DNA from: Asterias amurensis
Lineage: Eukaryota; Echinodermata; Asteroidea; Forcipulatida; Asteriidae
Reading direction: 5' to 3'
DNA: 64,000 nt
Assembly (NCBI RefSeq): GCF_032118995.1
Contig: NC_092667.1
Location: 4,270,931-4,334,930, forward strand
Part shown: piece after piece, positions 45,079 to 58,000 of the stretch
Layout of the letters: each line of letters begins with the position of its first letter
Numbering within the stretch: position 1 is the stretch's first letter
The notes under the pieces: model-generated
What the model was told of the DNA's origin: nothing
What the model saw: the letters and a program-made list of their open reading frames with translations, nothing else
Database searches by the model: none
Made by a program: the position numbers and the translations under genes

Positions 45079-48000
45079 ATGGCCATGCAAGGGAAAGTCT
45101 CCTCCGAGCCACGTTACACCATCGAGCAAATCTCCCTCCTCCACCGCCTCCTTAGAACAGGTCTTACAAAGCAGGACATCGTTCATGCCTTGGACTCCAT
45201 GACCAAGATGGATGCAGAGTTCCAGTCCTCAAGTCCACCTGTAATGAGCTCCCAAGGCCAAGGGGATCATTCCAGTAACTACACATCACCTCAATTGGTA
45301 CCACAGCATCACTCATCCCCTGTTCAAGTCTCGGGAGGACTGAGAGGAGCTGGAGGAGGAGGGAGGATACATGATGTGGACTGCGAAGCTGTGGAAGATA
45401 TTCAGGGAGGAATTCTTCAAGGAATGTCCCAGGAAGTCATCTGTGGTGTTGAGAACTTCAAGAATGTTTCCGATGCTGAAGTGGAAAACTTGTTTAGGTT
45501 GTCAGATTTGTTTTGTGTTTTGTTTGAAAAATGAGATGGTGTCAGAATGTGACAACACAGTCCCTTAATTGAAAAAGAATGCAGAGCTTCATTCTTAGGG
45601 TCTTTTCTGACATGTCTTGTATCATTCTTCCAGTGTCTTACATTGATTTCTTCATCTACTATCCTCAGCATTACTTTTTTCATGAAATTTTTTCAATGGG
45701 ACTTGGGGAAAAACATACTATTGCAGTTCAAAGATCTTAAAAGAGTAATAACAAACTGCTGCTAGAAGTACACTGCAGCATATAAAGTAGTAATGGTGAG
45801 GCATTTAAAATAATGTGGATAGAAGATTCTCCTTGTAGACTTAAAGTGATTCCACAACTGGAAATGTGACTTTTGGTTCTTGCTTCTTCACATTGTAGTC
45901 TGCTATCTTTCGACTACAATAACTCTTTCCAAACTTTCATGATAAATATTTTTAACATTTATAACACCCTTTTCATTTCCAGCCGTGGCCCCATGGCAAT
46001 CAAAGCTGAAATCCGCTCATTCCTGACCAAATACAGACTGTCACAAACACAGATCTCCATGGCAACAGGCATCAGTCAAAGTTACATTTCATCATTCCTC
46101 ATCCATGGCTTCATGATGAAACGTTCAACTCAGTCGCTTCTCTATCGATGGTACCTTGGCAAGAAGAATGAAATGGAACAGCTAGGTTTGTGTTAGTTGT
46201 GATAATTGTAACCCTTCTTCCTGCTGATGGTCGGGAGAATGGAGGGTTTCGATTATCGCAGCTAGGTTTGTGTTTGAAGAATTTGTTTGGGTTGACGTAG
46301 TGGTATCCTTCCTCCCCCTCCACCTCTAGGACTCGGTTTGAGTCGTGCCGGGGGCACTATGTGGATGGTGTTTTCAGTCCCTACCGACTGCATGGATTTT
46401 CCTTGGAATAATTCTCTGGGGTTTTCCTCCATAATCTAAAACTTCTTGTCTTCTCTCCATTTGGTTCTTGGCTAATACAGTGATTAAGTTCACTTTTCTG
46501 AGAGTCCTTTGCTTCACAACCAAAATAAATAAAAGGAAAAGAAAGAAACTAATTGTTTTGTTTGTGTAAAACTTTTCTGAAATAGCAACCTCAAATAGCT
46601 TTTCATGATGCATGCATTTGAAACTGCTACAATGTCCAGGCATGCAACATTTTAGTGGATGGACTGATTTTCATCTGTTTGTGTTTACAGTGTTATTGTC
46701 AGTGTCCTTAGAGAGAAGAAGAAACTTCAAAATAACTCTTTTTTTCCGTAAGAGGTGGTAGTTCTTGACATGATTGTTTTAAGTTTTAGGTTTTAAAATA
46801 ATTTTGCTTTCTAGTCTAAATTGTTGAACTTTTACAGTTACTGCCATGTTACTCTGAATAATCTCCTTCTAGTCAAACAAATATCTGCACTCTTCAGTGT
46901 ACAGATTTTGAAACGATCAGAGAGGAATAACCAAACTACACTTTTTTTAAATACAGATCAAGATCAGGCTCTTAACCGAATGAATGATACATCACCTCCT
47001 TTAAGACCAACTGACCAGTCACACATGTACCACAGCCCCAATGGTGATAACTACTTGCCAACCTTCAAGCGAAGAGAACGTTTCACATGGAGAGACAACC
47101 ACAGTCGAATTCTAGAAAGCTACTTTAATCGGAATCCTTATCCCAATGATTATGAACGAGAGAAGATAACGGAGGCATGCAACAGTGAACATCAGCAATC
47201 AGGTACACTTATGAGGAATTATCCATTGTTGGGGGTCAAATTTCATAGAAGCTATCACTTACTGATGTGAGTTTTGGTTCGGCACTGCTTAACACTCTTC
47301 TTTCTGTACTTTATGCAGGCTTTATGAAGTTGAGCGCAGGTTTGAGTTCAATTTTATGAAGCTGCTATTGAGACGAAAGGATTACTTTGTGAAAAAGTAG
47401 AAGGAAAAATAGATATGTGTCACAGTATCTGCTGTTGATCAAAATCATTTTGGATAATGTCAGTGTGTTTTAGTTTTTTAGAAGGCCACAGGGCCAAATT
47501 TCGTAGAGCTGCTTAAGCATAAAAATTATGTTACTAGAACAAGGTTACCGGCCAAACTGCCATGTCGCACATACAAATTTTCACAGGTATTCTGCTCTTT
47601 TCTACTACATGTATGGCCCTGGTGAAAAATACTTTATGCATCAGTATCTGTCTTGCTACGCTTAGCACTTGTAACTGATTTTCCCTTGTTGCATCTTTTG
47701 GAGATGTGATTAATGAAGGAAAGTTGTTATGTCTCTTAAAGAAAAAAAACATTCAAATTTGGAGTTATAGATGGAACTGGATATAAAAACCCAGTTCAAA
47801 AGGGTTGGTCTTTTCAAGAGACATTTTTATCGTACCTTTGCATTCTTTTCCCTGATCTTAGGAGAGACAGTCCCAGACTGCAAATGGGTAACTTCATCAA
47901 AAGTCTACAACTGGTTTGCAAACAGACGTAAAGACAACAACAGACGGAAGAGGCTTGGTCAGAGAATAGGCAAGTGAAATGTGTTTAGATTTAGATCAAC

Positions 48001-49521
48001 AAAGTTAAGCCCAACCCACCTTAAAATGACAGGTTGGGTTAGCTAAGTTGTATCTTTCTTGGTCTTTTGCCTCTGGGACTCCAGTTCAAATCCCACTGGG
48101 GACACTATGTGGAAAGGGTTTTCAGTCCCTAACTGATTATGTGAGTTTACCCTGGAATAATTCTCAGGGTTTGTCCTCTCACATCTAAAACTGAAAGCAT
48201 ATGTGAAGCTGCGGCTACGGCTAGATTTCCAAATCATTTATTGTGTGTTGAATTATAACACACCCTTAGCAACCCCCTTGGCAACAGTCATAGCCGTAGC
48301 TGCAGCCACCCATTCAGATACGGCCAAAGTCTGCAGTGAACTAGTGTCCTTGAAAGTTCCCCATTATTCATTATGTGACATTAATCTTCTTTGATACAAG
48401 CCAGGGAACGATTTCCCTTACATAGCAAGGCAAAATGCTACACAATGTATCACTTGCTACTTAAAGACAGTGGACACTATTGACGATGTGGCCTATGTTT
48501 ACATTCAAACGCCCTCTGTTGACAAAACACTATATACGACATGTTTCGCCGGGCACTGAGTTGCGCAGTCATAGTAAGATTGCGTATACTTTCTAGCTGG
48601 CTGCCAAAACACAAAGGTTTTGCCCGGCGGTATGCGCGCGAATCATGTTATGGTTTTCGTGTGACGTCAGAGGTCACATCGTCTATGGGTAATTGTCAAA
48701 GACCAGTCTTCTCATTTGGTGTATGTCAACATATGCATGAAATAACAAACCTGTGAAAATTTGAGCTCAATTGGTCGTTGAAGTTGCGAGATAATAATGA
48801 AAGAAAAAACACCCTTGTCACATGAAGTTGTGTGCGTTTAGATGGTTGATTTCGAGACCTCAAGTTCTAAACTTGAGGTCTCGAAATCAAATTCGTGGAA
48901 AATTACTTCTTTCTCGAAAACTACGTCACTTTAGAGGGAGTCGTTTCTCACAATGTTTTACACTACCAACCTCTCCCCATTACTCGTTACCAAGTAAGGT
49001 TTTATGCTAATAATTATTTTGAGTAATTACCAATAGTGTCCACTGCCTTTAAGAATCATCATTTGCAACTCAATATTAGCATTCAGTGTGCACAAAACTT
49101 TTCAGTCTAAATGTTTGGATGAAATCGTTCCCTGCAAGCTAAAGTAGTTCTTTATAATTCAATCCTTTCAGATAGTATGGAGGATAACTGTGCACCTTCA
49201 AATATTAGCGATAAGACCAAGTATGGCCAAATGAACTCTTCAAATCTTCACATCATTGAGGTACACTCTGGGGAGACAAACCAATCAGATGATCCCTCCT
49301 CCTCCCAGGACCATGTGGTTGTTTTACGGATGGGTGACGAGCAACAGCAGGTGGAGGACCAGCAAGCCGTGGAGGAGGTACAGGAGGGTGGTATTATGGA
49401 GGAAGACTGCAAAGTCCAAAGGAGAGACAGAGATGAGGGGAAAGCCCATTATGATGGAATGAACACTATTTATACCCTTATTGAGGCTGTAGAGGAGAGT
49501 GGCATGGCAAAAGCAACTTAG
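45079..49521 (+). CDS. HMBOX1: HMBOX1-type homeobox protein (441 aa, 5 coding exons)
   Basis: Exons: 45079-45497, 45983-46185, 46957-47202, 47862-47969 and 49172-49521. Phases agree, with a GC-AG intron after exon 4 (AATAG|GCAAGT). Residues 10-46 (EPRYTIEQISLLHRLLRTGLTKQDIVHAL) match the HNF1-type N-terminal segment of vertebrate HMBOX1. Residues 141-203 are the POU-specific-like domain (IKAEIRSFLTKYRLSQ, ATGISQSYIS). Residues 248-322 are the atypical, insertion-bearing homeodomain (RFTWRDNHSRILESYF ... SSKVYNWFANRRK at 302-313, recognition helix). The acidic C-terminal tail is not obviously conserved. Vertebrate HMBOX1 binds double-stranded TTAGGG telomere repeats and acts as a transcription factor; the same role is inferred, not shown. 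In the family HNF1 is the alternative, but the RFTWR start of the homeodomain favours HMBOX1. Start: first ATG after an acceptor at 45070; an upstream coding exon cannot be excluded. AATAAA occurs at 49900. Confidence 0.93.
46262..46465 (+). mobile_element. tRNA-derived SINE, family C
   Basis: A B-box-like CGGTTTGAGTC is followed by GGGGGCACTATGTGGATGG, GTTTTCAGTCCCTACCGACT and TTGGAATAATTCTCTGGGGT, then CTCCATAATCTAAAACTTC. The same order of words occurs at 48035-48195. It lies in HMBOX1 intron 2. Confidence 0.65.
47487..47700. mobile_element. Diverged copy of the GGGCCCAATTTCAT MITE family
   Basis: GGGCCAAATTTCGTAGAGCT, GGTTACCGGCCAAACTGCCAT and GCTTAGCACTTGTAAC match the family; the right end is not preserved. 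It lies in HMBOX1 intron 3. Confidence 0.5.
48035..48195 (+). mobile_element. tRNA-derived SINE, family C
   Basis: CCAGTTCAAATCCCACTGGG (B-box), GACACTATGTGGAAAGGGTT, TTCAGTCCCTAACTGATTAT and GGAATAATTCTCAGGGTTTG correspond in order to the copy at 46262-46465. Confidence 0.7.
48205..48311. mobile_element. Small inverted-repeat element
   Basis: AGCTGCGGCTACGGCTA at the left and TAGCCGTAGCTGCAGC at the right form terminal inverted repeats about 107 bp apart. A short internal TGTGTTGAATTATAACACAC palindrome lies at about 48243-48262. Confidence 0.6.
48461..49053. mobile_element. Complete MITE-like element, AAAGGCAGTGGACAC family
   Basis: The ends TTAAAGACAGTGGACACTAT and (complement) TTAAAGGCAGTGGACACTAT are inverted repeats. 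Family words inside: TCAAAGACCAGTCTTCTCAT, TTGGTGTATGTCAACATATG, CAATTGGTCGTTGAAGTTGC, TTTAGAGGGAGTCGTTTCTC and TTACCAAGTAAGGTTTTA. A CpG-rich stretch at about 48490-48690 is absent from the copy at 58472 and looks like a second element inserted near the left end. A perfect 19-bp-arm hairpin is at 48848-48888. Confidence 0.75.
48848..48888. repeat. Perfect hairpin, 19-bp arms
   Basis: GATTTCGAGACCTCAAGTT and its exact complement are separated by 3 bp. It sits in the middle of the MITE-like element at 48461-49053. At the equivalent place in the copy at 58472 there is a different insertion. Confidence 0.85.
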
Positions 49522-49548
49522 ATCTAACCTATTCTAGCAGCATGGTCC

Positions 49549-49736
49549 AATTTCATAGAGCTAATGAAGCACAAGTAACTAAGCACAACACAATTGTGCT
49601 TACCAAAACATGGTTACCGCCCAAAATACCATCCGACATGTACAATGTTTTTGTGGTATCCTGCTCATTTCTGCTAAGCAGAAAATTGTTAAGCAATATT
49701 TTCTGCTCAAGCAGCTCAATGAAATTGGGCCAAGGT
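49549..49736. mobile_element. GGGCCCAATTTCAT MITE family, downstream of HMBOX1
   Basis: GGTCCAATTTCATAGAGCT and the complement of AGCAGCTCAATGAAATTGGGCC form the ends; the interior has CAAAACATGGTTACCGCCCA and TTTCTGCTAAGCAGAAAATT. It starts 28 nt after the HMBOX1 stop codon, so it is probably in the 3' UTR. Confidence 0.7.
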
Positions 49737-51046
49737 TTCAATAATATACAGTGGCTCAGACAACTTTGACTTGTTGCACTTATTGTTTTTAAAAATTACC
49801 AAAGCAAAGAATTATTTTCAAACGTAAACCATGCATTTTGTTACTTGACTTTTTAAATCAATCTGATTGTGATTCTATGACATGTTCTCATCGACTTAAA
49901 ATAAAGAGAGCGTCGTCAGCATTCAAGAAACACTTTTTTTTTAATCACAGTTGATATGGACGTCTGAAGAAGCTACATGTACATCAGTCTTTTCCATCGT
50001 TGTAAGAGATTGCAATTCTTGCAGTTTGTTTGAAGATTTACCAATTGACCCCTTGCAGATGTTGGAGGCACCTCTGCAAAAATGTGTCAATTTCCACCAT
50101 TTTGCGATTAATTTCTTCTAGTACATTTTGACGCCCAATGTGGGGGAACAGGAAAGGTGTGTTGTGCCCATGCAAAACTTTATTCATAAGTCAACTGCTG
50201 TTCCATCATATTTGTATCATATCGCTGGCCTCTGCAAGAACATTTAAAGCTTGATATGTATACAAATAAATATAAATAAAAACCCATTTTTATTAGACAA
50301 GTTAAATTAATAGTTGTGTGGAGTTTTGTGATTTAGTGGAATACCTTAAAGTTGCTCAGTCTGCTAAAAAGTATTTTAAGGACCCAGCCAGTCAGCACAT
50401 TGTTATTGAGCAAAGTGGAAACTTTGTGTCAAGTCTCTGTGCAAACCCACAACAGTATGGGCAAGTTTCTAATGGAATTAAAACAAGTCATTGACTATTT
50501 TTAGGTAATACCAGAGATTGTAGAGTGCATTTCTGCTTAAAATCAGTGCGTTATTCGTTGATCTCCATGGTCATTGTCTGCATAGATTTATTGTTGCATC
50601 AAAAGTTTGCTGGAATGGTAAATAATTCACATGCAGGCTGGGAATTTCACTAAGGAAATGGCCTCTATTGCCCTGGTCTTGGCCTTTGTGCCCCTTCAAA
50701 AGTTACCCACAGACTTCAATTGGAGTGCCCTTTTCAACATGAAAATGGCCTTTTCCTGTCTAAGATAAATTCCAGGCCTGCACATCTCAGCCCGAGATCC
50801 TCAACTTGCACCTTCAGCGCTCTAAAATCTTGGGTAAATACTTGAGGCTTACTCCGAGGTACTAAGGTCTTACGCTCCCAAAAAGAAAATGTAATAAAGA
50901 CAACAGAACAAGAATGTCTCCTTTTCACTTCACAGCTGAATGTGACTTTATTGTAACTTCATATGAAAGCTCATGTCATTTTACCAAGTCGTACATTAGA
51001 TGTACCAATGGATTACAAAATCTCATGGTTTGAATTGTGAGCATAG
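49737..51046. other. Convergent 3' region of HMBOX1 and RPS20
   Basis: No further gene. AATAAA for HMBOX1 is at 49900-49905, with alternatives near 50264-50279. A fragment of dispersed family E is at 50636-50785. TTTATT at 50947-50952 is AATAAA on the minus strand, the probable polyadenylation signal of RPS20, about 98 nt beyond its stop. Confidence 0.5.
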
Positions 51047-51049
51047 AGT

Positions 51050-53417
<2,368 letters not shown>

Positions 53418-53872
53418 GGTTTCGAGTGCTAGCCGACTTAATCAATGCCTGAAATTTGACAGAAATTGAACAGCGGTGAGCCAGCGGCTTAGAAATATGC
53501 TACTGCCAAGAGATCAGCGGGCAAAAAGACCGATTCCTTAGCCAATGTGTTAACTGGTACCATGTCCCTAAGTAAACGATAGTCTTCAAAATGGTTACCA
53601 GCTAAATATAGAATTGTGAAATTGGGGATTAAAATACTCTTCTTAGCTTGGATTTAAGTTTGTTGACTATACTTGTTAACCTGATGAACATCAAAATATG
53701 ATGAATGTGTTTCATTTTTCACTTTGAATAGTTACTATTTTAAATAATTATTATCATTCTTCTGTTCTGACGTCACGCATGAGTTACATCCACGTTGCCG
53801 TTTCCACGTAGTCTGGTGCCTATGTGTAGGTCCCTCGTTTTATCCCATAATTAGGTTTAAAGGAAGGGTACC
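53418..53872. promoter_or_regulatory. Candidate shared promoter, RPS20 / TM9SF4
   Basis: RPS20 (minus, ATG 53417) and an exon-like segment at 53873 (plus), ahead of TM9SF4, are separated by 455 bp. The interval contains a full palindromic CRE/ATF site TGACGTCA at 53768-53775 and a cluster of CpGs (CACGCATGAG, CACGTTGCCG, CCACGTAG). A bidirectional promoter is inferred from this layout. Confidence 0.45.
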
Positions 53873-53942
53873 ATGCAGAGAGACAAGGAATTTGTGATTT
53901 GGTCGAATGAACTCCGGCCGAATACTCTATCGAAGCTCGAAG
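53873..53942 (+). other. Possible TM9SF4 leader exon with a short upstream ORF
   Basis: An ATG in CCATGC context opens MQRDKEFVIWSNELRPNTLS... and the frame runs into a good donor (GAAG|GTAGGT). The phase (1) does not match TM9SF4 exon 1: joined to 55037 it would stop after two further codons (GAT GTC TAG). So it is either a 5' UTR exon with an upstream ORF, or the first exon of something not seen further in this window. Confidence 0.3.
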
Positions 53943-55036
53943 GTAGGTGCATTACGGTTGAAAACTTGTCTAAATTTCCCGTTTTACAAAAAAAATAAGT
54001 GTACATATTTCGATATAAGCTCATGTCAAGTTTAAGGTGGTATATGACCTCCGTATACTCATTCAGTGGTGAAAATAAAGTATAATGGTATGCGTAAAAA
54101 AGGTGTGACGGCGGCGCGCGCGATGATGATCATGATGATTGGTGAAATAAAAAAAAGAAATGGATGGAAGGCTGCCTTAAAAAAAAACGTAAAACAAAAA
54201 AGGAATAGTCGACTCGATCGGACTGACTCAGGACTGTCCTCTCTCTCTCTCGCCCCTTACAAAAAACAAAACAAGTCGTCCACTGCTGATGAATGAATAA
54301 TATACTAATATTAATAAACTATATCTCATTCAATTTGAATTTCAAAATCAAATAGATTTAGATAGTAATTTATGTAATTATTATTTAATGAACTAGCAAC
54401 TACTACTTAGCAGCTTAGCTAGTAAACTCCAGAATCCTGCCAGGTAAGTAATTCTTTTTACAAAATGAGCAACTTTGATGTTACTTTTTAAACTAACTTA
54501 CACAGTCAGGAGTACAACCAACCAAAGGCAAAGCCCAACCGACTCAACTCAACAAGTTGGGTACCGGTTGGTCTGAACAGCAAAAACGCTCAACCGTGAT
54601 GACCAATGTTTCTAGTTGGGGTCGCCAAAACGCACTTCTGTTAATACATGAAGCAGAAAGTTTTCTGTACCCTATTCCTGCCTACCACCACTTTTTCACT
54701 CATTTTTACCCAAAGGCCAAAGAAATATCTTTGGATACTATTTTATGTCATAACAGTTGAAACAGCGATGGTAGGAGGATACAGAAACCTTTCCACTCTG
54801 GCAAATGTGTTTTAAATTTGATGCACTGCATATAGTGTTCACGGTTTGTATCAGAGTCGCAACAAGAAAGCGTTGTCAGGACTTAATAGTCAGACAGAAA
54901 GTACATCAATGACTGCAAAAGTAGATTAGTTTCCATACTATGTACTATGTAAATTATCTACGGTACAATAGTAACTTCAAGTTCAACGTCTGTGCTGTAC
55001 TTTGTCTGTAAAATTATTGTTTGTTCTTTTTCAAAG
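53943..55036. other. Leader region of TM9SF4
   Basis: No second gene seen. A low-complexity stretch at 54105-54260 contains GCGGCGCGCGCG, ATGATGATCATGATGATTGG and CTCTCTCTCTC; its Lys/Met-rich reading frame has no domain and is not credible. A splice acceptor TTCTTTTTCAAAG lies right before the TM9SF4 ATG. Confidence 0.4.
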
Positions 55037-58000
55037 ATGTCTAGAATACCAGCATTGACGCTTCTGTTCTTGGCTTCCGCTGCCTGCCTAAGCAATGCAT
55101 TCTACGTACCAGGGGTTGCTCCTGTGGAGTTCAGAGATGGAGAGGAGGTTGAAATAAAGGTAGTTATTTATAGCCTCACTGATTTCAGTGTTCATTATGT
55201 TTTTCTTTGATGCAAAAGAACTTTAAATTTCAATCTTTGTTTTAAAAAGATTTCAATTTGTTTTCACTGTGTGACCAGCAGCCGATTTCACAAAATGCTA
55301 GGATTAATCCCAACTCGAGTTAGGACGAGTAACTCGTCCTAACTTAGGATGAGTTTAATGCGTCCTACATATTAGGATACGGAACTGAACCCGTCCTAAG
55401 TCCTAAGATTAATCCTAAGTTAGGAAGAGTTTGGTGAAATCATTCAACGGCAGGCCTTGAATTTCATCTCTTAGAGAGATCAAGGCTACAACCATTTTGC
55501 AAAGGTCACCATAAAGTATCATTGGAAAAACTCAACAAGTTTATGGGCACCTGCTCAAAGGAGCACCAAGGCTAATTTAGTTCATGTGTGCGTGAATGGT
55601 TGTCTTAATTTATGAACATCTGTTTGTGTGTTTTATTTTTGCAAAGGGAGTGAAGATAACGTCAACAAAAACACAGCTACCTTATGATTATTATTCAATT
55701 GGAATCTGCACTCCAGCTCTGGAGAAAATTGTATACATGTCGGAGAATCTCGGGGAAGTACTGCGTGGGGACCGTATTGTCAACACATTGTACAAGGTAA
55801 ATATTTCATCTTCTGTTTTCATTTTTTAACTGGTCTTTTGTTCGTTTAAAACCTTTGGGAAAGCATGTGTACTGCAAACTGTTTCAGCATAACCAGTAAT
55901 TAGTGCAAAACTCTCTCAAAAAAAATATTAATTCTCCCCATCCTTCCAGATAAACCCAATCCACTGCCTTTCACACCAGTTCAAAGGATCATAATAGTAA
56001 TATAGATTTATATGGTGCACTTACCAAGGCGCCTACACACAAAAGGAAAACAGTAGGAGCTAGCAAAGCAAATGAGTTTTCAGTTTCTTCTTGAATAAGT
56101 CCAGTGATTAAGTTTGACGTAGTGTTGCAGGAAGCTTGTTCCAGATAGCAGGTGCAGCTTTGACCAAGGCGTGCTGATCAGTTCTTGCTCTCGGTTCTAC
56201 CAACAGAAAAGAACCCGAAGATCTTAAAAATACTACCCCAATTTGTTTTAGCCACCATACCACAAAGTTTTTCATGTGTAATCTATTGAAATACATGTAA
56301 TTGGCCAAAGTAATTTGTTTCACAATTCAATTATAAATAAGAATCATTAGAACTTAATATTGGAATACTCAACAAGGACTATAAATGTTGTCAAACAGTT
56401 GCAAACCTGAAAGAAGTCAATTTCACACATTTGTTTACTGACTTATTACAAAAAGTCAGTGTTATTGCAGCCGAGGTACACATGCAGACTCCCTGGGATT
56501 GCTTTGGGACCCTTCACAGGAGGGGAAGAAAACCAGTGTAGTGCAGGACTTTTTTTTTCTTCTTCTAATCTGGAGACTTTTATTATGTAAAACAGGTTCC
56601 AATGAAGACAGACACTCCTTGCAAAGTTATGTGTCTAGCCAAGTATACAAAGGACCAGGCCAAGATTATTGCAGACCGCATCAAGGAAGACTACAATGTG
56701 CATTTGTAAGTACATAAGCAATTTACAAAATGTGACAATACCAGGTCGTCAGAGAAAAAACATTCGGGAACCAAAGTTTATGTTGATTCTGTAACATCCC
56801 AACCACCTGTTACCACTTTGTACTTTTAATTAATTGTACCTTCAAACACCTGCCTTGACCAAGGAGAAAAGACCTTGCACTTACAAGAAGAAAATGTCAT
56901 GCCTACTGATATTCTTAACAACACAAAAGCTGAAATGTGAAAACATTTGGTGCATCTTATTAACAATCGAAATAAATAGTCCATATGTAGTTCGTTTCAA
57001 AATAACCAAATCAATGTGCATTACATGAGTGCCCTGGTCTTTGGGTCAGTAGGCCCTATTCACAATGCGCAGCACAGATTCACGCGCGTCTCCTGTCTGC
57101 CATTTTGTGTGCCAAAACGTGCACAGAAGGAATGCACTCTGACAAAAAGGCTGAAATTTTGGCCCACATTGTTTGGTGGTGCGTAAACATGTGTACCATC
57201 GCGTTGTACATATGGTCTATAACATTTCTGTAATCTTACTCTGCTCCCTGGGGTGTAGAGAGCATCCGTGGAGCTCTGGACGCTTTTTGATACCCAAAAT
57301 TAATCTCTTTCCTCGTAGGTACCCATTATTCCCCTAGGTCATTCAGAAGATTATTGACGGTACTGTTTGGGGTTTTGTTTTAAAGTCAAGTATTAAAAAT
57401 ATGACTGATACGTTTGTATGAAAATTGGGACAATAGTAACTGATTATTTTTTCTCTCCTTTTTTTCCAGACTTGCTGATAATTTGCCAGCTGCCACTATA
57501 GTCACACAAGCCACTAAGGAGGAGCCAGCGCAATATGTACATGGTTACAAACTTGGCATTGTTGTTGACAATGTGGTAAGTTCATATTATCTGTTTGGAA
57601 ATGAGACCATTTGAGATCATTTGAAAATTTGTATTAAGTTACATGTACAGGTAGAGACCACTGTCATATCATGGGCAGTGTTTTACTTGTAAAGGTTCCT
57701 TCATAGGACTAACAGGTGTTTTTCAACCACTTTAATTTATCAAAGGTATCTTTAGACTGTTGATGATTAGCATTGTCATTATTGATTTTTCATTTGCTTT
57801 CCTAAGAACAGATGTTTGTTCCATGTAATGTTTGCTCAGATGAACACTGCTGATTCGTCATGCTAAGATGACTATTAATAACTGGAAATGATTCTGTTTC
57901 ATAATTGGATTTTTTTTTCCCCGGTTTGGTTTTATACATTTATTCTCAAAGTTGTCTTTAGACAATTCATTCTGTATTGGTTTACTTTAGTGTCTGTTTT

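Larger units (their letters stand above)
47970..49171 (+). other. HMBOX1: GC-AG intron of HMBOX1
   Basis: The donor reads AG|GCAAGT, the standard consensus of GC donors. The nearby GT (GCAA|GTGAAA) would put the next exon into a frame with an immediate stop (TAG). The GC donor restores the frame into DSMEDN. The intron contains a SINE (48035-48195), a small inverted-repeat element (48205-48311) and a complete MITE-like element (48461-49053). Confidence 0.75.

Noticed and set aside
54066-54296. Small Lys/Met-rich open frame between RPS20 and TM9SF4
   Set aside because: Low-complexity ATGATG and AAAAAA composition, no domain, no splice logic.
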